From Monodelphis domestica (lineage: Eukaryota; Chordata; Mammalia; Didelphimorphia; Didelphidae): 64,000 nt of DNA. A program made the position numbers and the translations under genes. The stretch spans positions 345,645,989 to 345,709,988 of the forward strand of contig NC_077230.1 of assembly GCF_027887165.1 (NCBI RefSeq). The letters are read 5' to 3'. Shown here one piece after another: positions 60,701-62,556 of this stretch (the stretch's first letter is position 1; every line of letters begins with the position of its first letter). Below the pieces are notes generated by a model. That model was given only the letters and a program-made list of their open reading frames with translations. It was not told where the DNA came from and did not search any database.

Positions 60701-60986
60701 ACCTAAACAAAGTAATAAGGGAAACACAAAAAGTGTGAGATCAAATAAGGAAACTGGGTTTGTTGATCTCCCTGTTACTAGTACTCTACAGTTCTATAAA
60801 GTCTTGGGCTTTCTCTAGTAGCCACTAATTAGGAGCTAAGATTCAAGCATGCTTCAACTTATTACAATATTTTAGGTACTTACAGAGTTTCCATTCTGAA
60901 CGAGATTCCCCGACACCAAGTAGGTGACATTTAGCTGGGCTCCTGAATTTTCCTTTCTCTTCCTTTCAACATAATCATATAGCATC
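5555..60986 (-). CDS. POLD3: DNA polymerase delta subunit 3 (p66/p68), partial: last ten coding exons
   Basis: POLD3 is the accessory subunit that joins POLD2 in the polymerase delta holoenzyme in the nucleus, helps PCNA-dependent synthesis, and also serves in polymerase zeta. Ten exons splice in frame (103, 40, 133, 265, 73, 166, 110, 113, 79 and 203 nt, stop included) to give residues 40-466, if 39 residues lie upstream as in the human protein. In order the product shows most of the N-terminal winged-helix region that binds POLD2 (about 40-144), a Ser/Thr/Lys-rich linker, an SNFFGKAAM motif with the FF at about 237-238 that fits the REV1-interacting motif of this family, a basic KKKRRR stretch followed by an acidic SDSSEDE cluster, a KRKRKR stretch, and the C-terminal PCNA-binding box QVSITGFF at 456-463. 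No stop or frameshift interrupts it. The first two coding exons and the promoter are outside the window. Confidence 0.97.
5862..6010 (-). repeat. L2 LINE 3' end, antisense
   Basis: CAGTCAATAAATATTTATTA followed by AGTACCTACTAC, GGTACTG and GGATACAATGAA is the reversed L2 tail. It lies 100 bp upstream of the last POLD3 exon. Confidence 0.65.
6060..6290 (+). repeat. Polypurine tract (GA/GGA rich)
   Basis: About 230 bp almost entirely A and G on the plus strand, with GAGAGACA-type units. In the POLD3 pre-mRNA it is a long pyrimidine tract ending about 300 nt before the last 3' splice site. The plus and minus open frames across it are low-complexity artefacts. Confidence 0.9.
6310..7500. repeat. 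Long ancient mammal-wide repeat, split by a SINE
   Basis: Contains phrases common in dispersed mammalian repeats, such as GGGCTTTAAAAGCAAAACATT, GCAGGCAGACTAGGCATGAG and AGCAAAGGAGACTGAGAAGG. The SINE at 6565-6742 interrupts it. I recognise the type but cannot name the family. Similar material is at 15330-15600 and 52860-53175. Confidence 0.5.
6565..6742 (+). repeat. Marsupial SINE (WSINE1/SINE1 type)
   Basis: Starts GGGCAGCTAGGTAGCATAG and contains GTCAGGAGGACCTAGGTTC and the GTGTGACCCTAGGCAAGTCA core, ending at CAGAAGGTAAGG. Confidence 0.85.
7545..7862. repeat. CR1/L3-like LINE 3' segment
   Basis: Shows the typical CR1/L3 phrase order: AAGAACAAGTCTAATCC, TTCTCTTCAAACTAAACAG, CTCTGGACACACTCCAATTT, then AAATGTAGTGTCCAGAAGG. 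Confidence 0.6.
8235..8925 (+). repeat. Three MIR/MAR-type SINE fragments
   Basis: Pieces at about 8235-8395, 8400-8560 and 8735-8920 each run from a TGGGTCAG/ACCTAGGTTCTG-type core to TAGATGGCCTCTGAAGTCC-like or AGATGATCTCTAAGATTCC tails. Confidence 0.6.
8930..9960. other. Intronic sequence without recognised repeats
   Basis: No exon or clear repeat seen. It includes a 19-nt palindrome (9221-9239) and an AT-rich stretch with homeodomain-like TAATTAG and ATTAAT cores (9590-9650), which may be non-coding regulatory DNA. Confidence 0.35.
9964..10815. repeat. MIR-type fragments (sense about 9964-10110, antisense about 10625-10815)
   Basis: The first piece contains TGGGAGCTGGAGGCCAGGGT. The second has the reversed core with AGATTTGAATCCAGAGTC. 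Between them I see nothing I can assign. Confidence 0.45.
11387..11406 (+). repeat. Poly-C run of 20
   Basis: An uninterrupted run of 20 C, which is a run of 20 G in the POLD3 pre-mRNA. Confidence 0.98.
11750..12190 (-). repeat. Two antisense MIR-type fragments
   Basis: About 11750-11890 holds TCATTTTACAGAGGAAAAAC. About 12060-12190 holds GACAGAAGGAACTAGAGCTC. Both are reversed MIR tails and cores. Confidence 0.55.
12212..12859 (+). mobile_element. 5'-truncated LINE-1 3' end with target-site duplication
   Basis: This 648-bp insertion is bounded by a perfect 16-bp direct repeat, AAAGATACCAAGCACC, at 12196-12211 and 12860-12875. Inside, the sequence corresponds to the end of LINE-1 ORF2 and its 3' UTR. 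It reads through a weakly decayed version of the C-terminal stretch seen at 22206-22600, including GAATACTA and the TTCTCCATTAGTGGCAATGC phrase, and ends in an A-rich tail. The ORF2 remnant has stops and is not functional. Confidence 0.9.
13770..13990 (+). repeat. MIR-type SINE with G run
   Basis: GAAGCATTGCATTTGGAGTT leads to TCTATAAAATGAGG, the MIR layout. A near-pure G run at 13919-13939 follows. Confidence 0.6.
14116..14989 (+). mobile_element. Solo ERV LTR (874 bp) with 4-bp target-site duplication
   Basis: Begins TGTTGGAAATTTC and ends GGCAACCT, where related copies end in CA. TAAA flanks both sides (14112-14115 and 14990-14993). A TATTTAAG TATA-like box is at about 14806 and ATTAAA at 14912-14917, in LTR order. 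No internal retroviral sequence adjoins it. A related LTR is at 31190-31873. It is antisense to POLD3 and lies just downstream of exon 15088-15166. Confidence 0.75.
14828..14887 (+). repeat. (CT)n microsatellite inside the LTR
   Basis: A TCCCTCTC array passes into about 18 perfect CT units, located between the LTR's TATA-like and ATTAAA signals. Confidence 0.95.
15088..15166 (-). CDS. POLD3: POLD3 exon, KRKRKR basic segment, residues 374-399
   Basis: A 79-nt exon with acceptor ATCCTTCAG and donor GTAAGA (15087-15082). It encodes ASSGEKKRKRKRVLK, then TRTFEDEEGCM, plus the first base of Val400. The basic run is a second candidate nuclear localisation signal. The end of a solo LTR lies about 100 bp further along the transcript, in the following intron. 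Confidence 0.96.
15330..15850 (+). repeat. Ancient repeat followed by MIR-type SINE
   Basis: GAGGAACAGCAAAAAGGCCA and TGGCTGGACTATGG belong to the same unnamed repeat class as 6310-7500. From 15690, ACCTGAGTTTAAATCTTGAC to AGATCCCTCCCAGCTCTAAA is a MIR/MAR SINE. Confidence 0.5.
16090..16505 (-). repeat. Antisense L2 tail and antisense MIR
   Basis: TTAATAAACACTTATTAAAC at 16120 is a reversed L2 tail. From 16215, CCTCATTTTATAGATGAGGA and GTTGTCCAGGCTCACACAAC are a reversed MIR. A forward L2 end sits at 16450-16505. Confidence 0.65.
16755..17165 (+). repeat. Two MIR-type SINEs in tandem
   Basis: Each runs from TTCTAGCTCTGTCAG or CTTGTTCTGCCACTTACT through ACCTCAG/CAAGTCATTTAAC to TGTCAAGTAAGG or TTTGTAAAATGAAGGAG. 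Confidence 0.65.
17525..17720 (-). repeat. MIR-type SINE, antisense
   Basis: Reversed MIR body (CCTACTGTACAGAAGAGGAA) ending about 40 bp from POLD3 exon 17762-17874. Confidence 0.5.
17762..17874 (-). CDS. POLD3: POLD3 exon, proline-rich segment, residues 337-373
   Basis: A 113-nt exon with acceptor TTCCTTGCAG and donor GTAAAA (17761-17756). It encodes LPDSPEAYEAESPPSGPPQS, then PLPELAPKTEPEPPSIK. The Pro/Glu-rich content is characteristic of the POLD3 tail. It sits 15 kb downstream of the preceding exon, across the most repeat-dense intron of the window. Confidence 0.96.
18340..18680 (+). mobile_element. LINE-1 3' UTR fragment
   Basis: Contains GGACAATTCTGAGGGACTTA, CCAGAGAAAGAACTG and the long A-rich end typical of the marsupial LINE-1 3' UTR. 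There is no coding remnant of note. Confidence 0.7.
18710..18740 (+). repeat. (TTA)n microsatellite
   Basis: About ten perfect ATT units. Confidence 0.95.
18985..19520 (-). repeat. Antisense L2 end split by two SINEs
   Basis: The reversed L2 tail (CAACAAGCATCTATTAAGCC, then ATATAAAGAAAAG) resumes at 19412 with AAGGAGCTCACATTCTAGTG. Marsupial SINEs in minus orientation occupy 19092-19272 (nearly full length) and 19316-19410 (partial), with a short CT array between them. Confidence 0.7.
20150..20310 (+). repeat. L2 LINE 3' end
   Basis: CCTAACACAATACTCAGTGC followed by TTGCTTAATAAGTGTTTGAT is the forward L2 tail. Confidence 0.65.
20566..20960. mobile_element. Non-autonomous hAT-type DNA transposon
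   Basis: This 395-bp GC-rich element has terminal inverted repeats of the CAGTGATGG type: CCATGATGG at the left, and CATCACTG closing the right end. An 8-bp target-site duplication agrees at 6 of 8 positions (CCCTGGGG at 20558-20565, CCATAGGG at 20961-20968). It carries no transposase. Its interior matches a repeat I recall as frequent in marsupials (GGCACATGTGCCAAAAAGGG, GTCAGGCCAGGTCTCAGCAC). The open frames across it are not genes. Confidence 0.7.
21093..21124 (+). repeat. (AAAT)n microsatellite
   Basis: About eight AAAT units. Confidence 0.95.
21227..21416 (+). repeat. Marsupial SINE (WSINE1/SINE1 type)
   Basis: Diverged head TAGCTAAGTAGCACAGTAG, core GTGACCCTGGGCAGATCACT and tail ATAGACACTAAGTCTGAAG, ending in a poly-A run. 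Confidence 0.8.
21957..22156 (-). repeat. Marsupial SINE (WSINE1/SINE1 type)
   Basis: Full-length antisense copy. Plus-strand text runs AAAACCTTACTTTCTGCC to CACTGAGCCACCTACCTGCT. Confidence 0.85.
22200..22925 (+). mobile_element. LINE-1 fragment: ORF2 C-terminus plus 3' UTR
   Basis: The open frame at 22206-22394 reads FDPAIPLLGLYLKEIIKKK and AALFVMAKNWK, the conserved C-terminal region of LINE-1 ORF2. A stop at 22394 and later stops end it. The 3' UTR runs through AACCCAGTGGAACTGCTTG to an A/T-rich tail near 22920. Dead copy, antisense to POLD3. Confidence 0.85.
23090..24060 (+). mobile_element. LINE-1 fragment: ORF2 C-terminal third plus 3' UTR
   Basis: Starts near the ORF2 stretch that encodes an EMQIKTTLRYHLT-like segment (plus strand AATGCAAATAAAAACAACTC, GGTACCACCTCACACC). 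It continues through DPAIPLLGLY (23425-23455) to the 3' UTR and an A-rich tail. A G run at 23471-23484 shifts the frame. Same subfamily as the copy at 22200. Confidence 0.85.
24105..24240 (-). repeat. MIR-type SINE, antisense
   Basis: Reversed MIR tail and core: GAGGTAGATGCTATTATTAT, then GAGGAAAACTGAGGCAAATG. Confidence 0.65.
24790..25100. repeat. CR1/L3-like LINE 3' segment
   Basis: Order typical of CR1/L3: CTAGTCCAATCTATTGC, AGCCTTTTCTTGAAGTC, GAAAGATTTTCTTCCTGACA, then CCTAGTTCTGTCCTCTTGCC. Confidence 0.65.
25560..25700. repeat. CR1/L3-like fragment
   Basis: GTCTCTACCTGAATCCTTCC followed by AATGCTGAGGAA matches the same consensus part seen at 24850 and 26200. Confidence 0.45.
25750..26100 (+). 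mobile_element. Possible LTR fragment
   Basis: A repeat-like block ends in a U5-like stretch (ATTAAAATTAAACTGTTAAAAG) that resembles the ends of other LTRs here. I could not fix termini or a target-site duplication, so the assignment is weak. Confidence 0.3.
26110..26430. repeat. CR1/L3-like LINE 3' segment
   Basis: GGACATCTGGTTCAACGC, ACCTAGCTTCTACTTGAAGC, AAGAAGAACTAATCTAATGT and AAATATTTAAAGATAGCTAT follow the CR1/L3 order. Confidence 0.6.
26670..26875. repeat. Marsupial SINE fragments (short sense piece, then antisense piece)
   Basis: GGGGCAGTTAAGTGGCTCAA at 26673 is a SINE head on the plus strand. From 26745 the antisense copy runs to ACTCAGCTGCCCT. Confidence 0.6.
27000..27640 (+). 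mobile_element. Old LINE-1 3' end interrupted by a MIR-like SINE
   Basis: The ORF2 C-terminal remnant (AAAGAATTGGAAATAAAGAG, GGGAATGGCTGAAGAAATGA) breaks at about 27150 and resumes near 27340 (TACCATGAAAGATGATGAAA). It continues into the 3' UTR. The intervening part at 27190-27310 is an antisense MIR-type SINE. Confidence 0.65.
28471..28710 (+). repeat. MAR1-type SINE
   Basis: A tRNA-related head (GGCGGCTAGGTGGTACAATA), a CAAGTCACTTAACCTTATTT core and the MAR1 tail AAACCACTCCAATAATCTTC to AATAACTGAACAACAACA. Confidence 0.75.
28720..29260 (+). other. GC-richer unassigned intronic sequence
   Basis: An open frame of 115 codons spans 28730-29077 with many Cys, Pro and Ser. I recognise no domain or splice structure, and frames shift around it. 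It could be an unfamiliar repeat or a decayed pseudogene. Confidence 0.25.
29265..29775 (+). repeat. L2 LINE, 3' ORF and tail
   Basis: Reads the L2 consensus order: AATCTTCAGTAACTCCCTAT, CTTCACCATCTGGTTCCAGC, AAGCTTTTCCTGACCCC, then CCAATGCCCAGAACAGGGCT. It is about 500 bp and relatively well preserved. Confidence 0.75.
29780..30340 (+). other. Unassigned sequence ending at an AATAAA
   Basis: No family recognised. An open frame of 96 codons (29868-30158) has no known motif. The stretch ends near AATAAAAGC at about 30316, which gives it the look of a gene, pseudogene or LTR 3' end. Confidence 0.25.
30726..30870 (-). repeat. Marsupial SINE, antisense, truncated
   Basis: AAACTATGACCTTCCATC to GGGTCACACAGCTGGGAAG. 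The head of the SINE is missing. Confidence 0.75.
31016..31185 (-). mobile_element. hAT-like DNA transposon fragment
   Basis: GGTTGTCAAACTCAAATAG and the AAACATTTCCCAATTCTC stretch match a marsupial non-autonomous element ending in GTGTCAAACTC-type termini. The same family appears at 44516-44751. Confidence 0.5.
31190..31873 (+). mobile_element. ERV LTR related to the one at 14116 (5' end missing)
   Basis: Shares ordered blocks with 14220-14520, including GAGATACTTGG, ATCAGGTCTTG, GCCTTCAACAGACATGTACA and CTAACATTGG. It has TATATAG at 31494-31500, ATTAAA at 31809-31814 and a terminus GGCAACCA at 31873. The first 100 or so bases are not recognisable next to the DNA-transposon fragment. Same orientation as the other copy. 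Confidence 0.7.
31900..33100. other. Intronic sequence, nothing recognised
   Basis: No repeat, exon or RNA gene identified. It ends at the donor of POLD3 exon 33101-33210. Confidence 0.35.
33101..33210 (-). CDS. POLD3: POLD3 exon with nuclear-localisation-like basic stretch, residues 300-335
   Basis: A 110-nt exon with acceptor GGGTGGCAG and donor GTAAGA (33100-33095). It encodes KGKRTDLSDDEVKETENLKK, then KRRRIKLPESDSSEDE. The basic stretch suits a nuclear localisation signal. The Ser residues set in acidic sequence suit casein kinase 2 sites. Both are inferences from sequence. The exon begins with a single T that completes Ser299. Confidence 0.96.
33955..34145 (-). repeat. Antisense L2 tail followed by TATC-rich simple repeat
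   Basis: CATTCAATAAATATTTGAGC and GTGACAGGCATTGTGAGGGA form a reversed L2 tail. From 34060 the sequence is an imperfect TATC/TATATC array. Confidence 0.6.
34500..34985. repeat. MIR fragments (sense 34500-34640, antisense 34860-34985)
   Basis: AGACTTAGGTTCAAATCCTG to TCTATAAAATGGGA is sense. GATCTTAGAGATGATCTAAT to AAAATGAGTCCCAAAGAGG is antisense. Confidence 0.6.
34990..36310. other. Intronic sequence, nothing recognised
   Basis: No clear repeat or gene. An A run is at 36048-36067. It ends at the donor of POLD3 exon 36311-36476. Confidence 0.35.
36311..36476 (-). CDS. POLD3: POLD3 exon, residues 245-298
   Basis: A 166-nt exon with acceptor GTGTTCACAG and donor GTAGGA (36310-36305). It completes Asn244 and encodes KLKVNLDSEQAVKEEK, a variable part, then LKKPYKKVEPVKMQQKDKK. 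It is part of the charged, probably disordered linker. The final codon is split as AG|T (Ser) with the next exon. Confidence 0.96.
36750..37460. repeat. CR1/L3-like LINE 3' segment, long copy
   Basis: About 700 bp in CR1/L3 order: AAGCCATTCCATTTCTGC, TAGATAAGACTAATTCC, CCCCAGTCCTTTCCATC, ATACAATATGACCAGGGG, then GTTAAACATCTAGAGTA. Confidence 0.65.
37470..39080. other. Intronic sequence, nothing recognised
   Basis: I see no SINE, LINE or LTR signature in about 1.6 kb. Short open frames are unsupported. Either unique sequence or a repeat too old to see by eye. Confidence 0.35.
39090..39240 (-). repeat. MIR-type SINE, antisense
   Basis: TTATCCATTTTATGGCTAAG, then GGCTCAAAAAGGGTAAGG: a reversed MIR tail and core. 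Confidence 0.6.
39628..39707 (-). repeat. 80-nt near-perfect hairpin inside a POLD3 intron
   Basis: Two 33-nt arms, 39628-39660 and 39675-39707, are reverse complements at 32 of 33 positions and enclose a 14-nt loop. In a minus-strand transcript (the POLD3 sense strand) the one mismatch becomes a G-U wobble, so the stem is fully paired. One more base pair (39627/39708) extends it. GGTTTGCA occurs in each arm and again in the loop. It could be a tiny palindromic DNA transposon, a snap-back duplication or a small-RNA precursor. I do not recognise a known microRNA. Confidence 0.85.
39745..39960 (+). repeat. MIR/MAR-type SINE
   Basis: CAGCATAGTATGATGGAAAG, TAGCCATGTGATATTGGGC and TTTCCTCATCAATCAAATGG follow the expected order. 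Confidence 0.7.
40481..40553 (-). CDS. POLD3: POLD3 exon with FF motif, residues 220-243
   Basis: A 73-nt exon with acceptor TGTTTTCAG and donor GTAAGC (40480-40475). It encodes 24 residues ending GKGNVMSNFFGKAAM and the first base of an Asn codon. The paired phenylalanines match the type of motif through which POLD3 contacts the REV1 C-terminal domain in translesion synthesis. That role is family knowledge, not shown here. Confidence 0.96.
40974..41023 (+). repeat. Perfect 25-bp tandem duplication
   Basis: The 25-base unit beginning TCACACTAAGAG occurs twice without any difference (40974-40998, 40999-41023), so the duplication is recent. Confidence 0.97.
41030..41125 (-). repeat. MIR fragment, antisense
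   Basis: CCATGAGATAGGTAGTAC to GGTAGATGAGAAAACTAAG is a reversed MIR tail. Confidence 0.5.
41570..41775 (+). repeat. Full-length marsupial SINE with target-site duplication
   Basis: The best preserved SINE of the window. It runs from TGGGGCAGCTGGGTGGCTCA through GTGACCCTGGGCAAGTCACT to CAGAAGGTAAGGG and an A-rich tail. A perfect 10-bp duplication, TAAAACATCT, flanks it at 41560-41569 and 41776-41785. Sense to the plus strand, antisense to POLD3. Confidence 0.93.
42100..42250 (-). repeat. MIR fragment, antisense
   Basis: CATTTTACAGAGAATGAAAT, TTGCCTGGGTCACATAGC: a reversed MIR lying about 160 bp from the donor side of exon 42408-42672. Confidence 0.55.
42408..42672 (-). CDS. POLD3: POLD3 exon, residues 132-219 (linker)
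   Basis: The largest exon here, 265 nt, with acceptor TTTTCCCAG and donor GTAAGT (42407-42402). It starts FSAIQCAAAIPRAP, passes through a fast-evolving Ser/Thr/Gly-rich stretch, and reaches the conserved block PKGIMGMFASK before a Lys/Glu-rich end KETKKESKEATN. The conserved island resembles the second FF-type motif in the next exon. The variable middle is typical of the disordered part of this subunit. Confidence 0.97.
43400..44405. repeat. L2 and MIR cluster
   Basis: Reversed L2 tail at about 43440-43530, sense MIR at 43820-44060 (TATGTGACTCTGGGCAAATA, TTCATCTGTAAAATGGAC), and sense L2 end at 44150-44405 (CCAGCATTTAGCACAATTCC). Confidence 0.6.
44516..44751. mobile_element. hAT-like non-autonomous DNA transposon
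   Basis: Starts CAGTGGCATCGAATT and ends ATGTTTGACACG, a decayed inverted-terminal pair of the GTGTCAAACT type. The interior ACCACATAGAGACTTAG and TTAATTTATTTTGTAAAACA match the family seen at 31016. An AT repeat lies inside at about 44570. Confidence 0.6.
44770..45060. repeat. CR1/L3-like LINE 3' segment
   Basis: GGTCATCCAGACCTCTGCCT, GAGGCAGTCCATTCCAC, TTTCCACCCATTGATCC and AAAGAACAAATCTAATCC are in CR1/L3 order. Confidence 0.75.
45060..45540 (+). mobile_element. Old LINE-1 3' end
   Basis: Starts at the ORF2 C-terminal stretch (GGGGGAATGGCTAAATTGTG, GGAATATTGCTGTGCCCTAA) and runs through a 3' UTR with a poly-A at about 45440. It is more diverged than the copies at 12212 and 22200. Confidence 0.7.
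45625..45815 (+). repeat. MIR-type SINE
   Basis: CGAGTCACTTAATTGCTGCT, CCTCATCTGTAAAATGAG and TAGTAGGCACTATATAAATG follow MIR order closely. Confidence 0.75.
45835..46750. repeat. CR1/L3-like LINE split by a LINE-1 3' end
   Basis: The CR1/L3 phrase TCTAGTTGCTATCTTCTGGT stops near 45930. A LINE-1 3' UTR end (CAATGGAATTGCATGTCAGC to an AT-rich tail, 45935-46075) intervenes. CR1/L3 sequence resumes with CCTGGATGTGGTCTGATGAA and runs to about 46750. Confidence 0.65.
47155..47803 (+). repeat. Two MIR-type SINEs, the second ending in an (ATC)n/(ATT)n array
   Basis: 47155-47350 has TGTGTGGCCTTGGGTAAGTC. 47555-47800 has GTCAGGAAGACCTGAGTTTA and ends in a perfect ATC array from about 47767, which turns into ATT. 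Confidence 0.7.
47950..48630. other. Intronic sequence, nothing recognised
   Basis: No repeat or exon assigned. The short plus-strand open frames at 48268-48532 show no recognisable content. Confidence 0.35.
48640..48790 (+). repeat. L2 3' end
   Basis: GTCCCTACTAGACTGTGAGT, CCCAGTGCTTAGCACAAC and AGTAGGTACTAAATGATTGC are the L2 tail. Confidence 0.65.
49055..49084 (+). repeat. (ACAAAT)n hexamer microsatellite
   Basis: Five perfect ACAAAT units. Confidence 0.95.
49737..49869 (-). CDS. POLD3: POLD3 exon, residues 87-131
   Basis: A 133-nt exon with acceptor ACTTGTAG and donor GTGAGT (49736-49731). It encodes VKSRLAVTASIHVYSVQKAM followed by LKDSGPLFNTDYDILK and TNLQSCS, the well conserved end of the POLD2-binding N-terminal region. 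The split Ala codon at the start and the split Lys codon at the end both complete correctly with the neighbouring exons. Confidence 0.97.
50300..50640 (+). repeat. MIR/MAR-type SINE pair
   Basis: TTTGAGGGCTAGTTCTGCCC to TCATCTGTGAAATGAAGC, then GGGCAAGGCACTTAGCATCT to AGATGATCTCCAAGGTCCC. Confidence 0.65.
50810..51310 (+). repeat. MIR-type SINE split by a solo LTR
   Basis: The MIR runs up to CTGGGTTCAAAT (50867) and resumes at 51171 with CCAGTTCTTCTACTTATTGC, continuing to CTAAGATCGCCTCCAATTCT. Removing the LTR and one AAAT gives a continuous MIR core. Confidence 0.8.
50868..51166 (+). mobile_element. Solo ERV LTR (299 bp) with AAAT target-site duplication
   Basis: Starts TGTTTAATTGAAAATC and ends AATTTCAATTTTTACA, imperfect inverted repeats with TG and CA ends. 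AAAT flanks it at 50864-50867 and 51167-51170. A decayed TATA (GATATTAGG) and AATAAA at 51110-51115 are in LTR order. The 4-bp duplication fits a class I retroviral integrase. No internal viral genes are present. The minus-strand open frame across it (50902-51108) is a by-product. Confidence 0.85.
51557..51748 (-). repeat. Marsupial SINE (WSINE1/SINE1 type)
   Basis: Antisense, full length: AAACCATACCTTCTGTC to TGCTACCTAGCTGCC, preceded by a T run. Confidence 0.85.
52299..52338 (-). CDS. POLD3: POLD3 40-nt microexon, residues 74-86
   Basis: A 40-nt exon encoding CHKVAVVREDKLE plus the first base of the next Ala codon. The acceptor is TTTCTTGCAG and the donor is GTAAGT at 52298-52293. It is too short to stand out as an open frame and was placed by matching the conserved POLD3 sequence and both splice sites. 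Phase agrees with the exons on either side. Confidence 0.95.
52430..53175. repeat. Antisense L2 tail and ancient repeat
   Basis: TGTGCTCAGCACTAGGAATA (about 52458) is a reversed L2 tail. From 52860, CTAGAGGAGGCAGCACCTAA and AGAGAGCTTTGAATGCTAAG belong to the unnamed ancient repeat class also at 6310. Confidence 0.45.
54720..54756 (+). repeat. (ACATAT)n-like array
   Basis: ACACAC and ACATAT units inside the LINE-1. Confidence 0.8.
54959..55157 (-). repeat. Marsupial SINE inserted in the LINE-1
   Basis: Antisense full-length copy: AAAACTCTTACCTTCCAT to TGAGCCATCTAGCTGCCC. Confidence 0.85.
59060..60210. repeat. MIR-type SINE cluster
   Basis: Sense pieces at about 59130-59330 and 59915-60210 (TGTATGACTCCAGGTAAGTT, AACTGTAAAATGCGAG, GCCTGACATTTATTAGGCAC). 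Antisense piece at 59690-59810 (GTTAAGGGGCTTGCCCAG). Confidence 0.6.
60540..60680 (-). repeat. Antisense L2 tail
   Basis: GTGTTCAGTGCTAGAGATAC, CCCTCGAGGAATCTATAATT: a reversed L2, ending about 200 bp from exon 60884-60986. Confidence 0.55.
60884..60986 (-). CDS. POLD3: POLD3 exon encoding residues 40-73 (first exon in window)
   Basis: This 103-nt exon has acceptor ATCAG at its high-coordinate end and donor GTAAGT starting at 60883. Its first base completes a Gln codon begun in an exon outside the window. It then encodes 34 residues starting MLYDYVERKRKENSG and ending LVQNGNS, part of the winged-helix domain. By analogy with the 12-exon human gene this is exon 3. Confidence 0.96.
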
Positions 60987-61340
60987 CTGATCCACACAAA
61001 ACAGAAGAGGAGGAACAAGTAAATCAGGGGCTTCTTTTGATTGACTGCATATTCATCACAAGGATTTTGGTTTGGGTTTGGTCCCCACTCCTCCCTCCTA
61101 CCATGGGATATCAGAGAAAATAGGAAAGAAAACAAATAAATGCCTTATGAGTTGAGAAAAAAAATCTTTTTAACATCAGTAGAACCTAAAGAATCATTTT
61201 TTTATAACTATCAAATATAGCTTTAACCACTCTCACTAAGGATCCTCCTTTCAGGGACCAAAAGAGATAATTCCATTAAATGAAATAATCAAAGACTCTT
61301 CTCTTAGTCTGATCATGACCCAAATCCAAACCAGGCAAGC

Positions 61341-61572
61341 TAAGTGATATGGTGGATAGAGCTCTGGACTTAAAATCTGGAAGCCTTGAGTTTAAATTAG
61401 ATCTCAGACACTCAGACACACACACTAGCTGTGTGACCATGAGCAAGTTGTTTGCCTCAGTTTCCTCATTTGTAAAAATGAGCTAGAGATGGAAATGGCA
61501 AACCACTCCAGTTTCTTTGGGAAGAAAATCTCAAAAGGGGTCGCAAAGAGTTGGACATGACTAAAAACAACT
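61341..61572 (+). repeat. MAR1-type SINE
   Basis: GATATGGTGGATAGAGCTCT, TAGCTGTGTGACCATGAGC and the MAR1 tail AAACCACTCCAGTTTCTTTG to AGTTGGACATGACTAAAAAC. Confidence 0.85.
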
Positions 61573-61869
61573 ACATAACACTAGTCCAGGCAAGGAGAAA
61601 GAGGGTGCTGCTGTTAAGTAGAACAACCAAGGATCTCTGGTCCACTCTAGTCCCTATTTTTATCCTCAGAGAATATAAGTTTTTCCCTCAATTTCCTCAA
61701 AGAAAGTGGTTAGGTCTTGGTAAAGAGGAAAAGGGGTTAAGAGCAAGGTATTATTTCAGTTGATAATTACAAGAAAACTAATTTGTAATTAGACCAAGGA
61801 CATTTCAGATTAAAGTACTTTTCTAATATTACATTTTAATATGAACCCTAAAAAAGGAAGGGGAAGTGA

Positions 61870-62556
61870 AAGAGGAAGGGTGTGTTGAGGGATATCAGTA
61901 TGCTACAACACCTACAAGCAAAACCTAGAAGAAAATCACAGAATTCTTGGAAGTGATGAAGGAAGAATCATATAAATGAAATGAAAGCTCCACAGGAAAG
62001 AGTGAGAAAGGAAAGTAAATTAATATGAGGAAACTGATGACTGGAGAAAAATCTTTATAACAATTATATCTGATGAAGAACATATCAAAGTATATAAGGA
62101 ATTCACTTAAATAAACAAGAAGAACCATGCCCTAATAGATAGTCAAAGAATATGAATAGACTGTTTTTAAAGAAATCCAAATTATCAAACAAAAATGAAA
62201 AAAAATCTTCAAATTACTAGTAATTTGAGAAATGCAAATTAAAAAAACTTTGACATTCCACCTCACACTCACCAGATGACAAAAGAAAATATCATCATTG
62301 GAGGAGCTGAGAAAACAGGAAAATTAGAGCACTAATGATAGTACATATAAATACTGTGAAGTACAAATATATATGACAATAATATGAATTGGTCCAGCTA
62401 AGGAACTAAGTCCAAAAAGTCACTGAGCTGTGTTACTAAATAAACTGTGTCACAGCAGAAATACTACTAGGTCTATAATACAAAAGATTTTTTTTAGATA
62501 CAAAAATATTTATGACTTCTTTTTATAGGAGTCAAGAACTGGAAACCAAGGGATAC
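61870..62556 (+). mobile_element. LINE-1 ORF2 fragment, left half
   Basis: Degenerate LINE-1 ORF2 C-terminal sequence (GAGAAATGCAAATTAAAAA, CCACCTCACACTCACCAGA) up to AACTGGAAACCAAGGGATAC. It continues beyond the LTR at 63778 without loss of sequence. Confidence 0.75.
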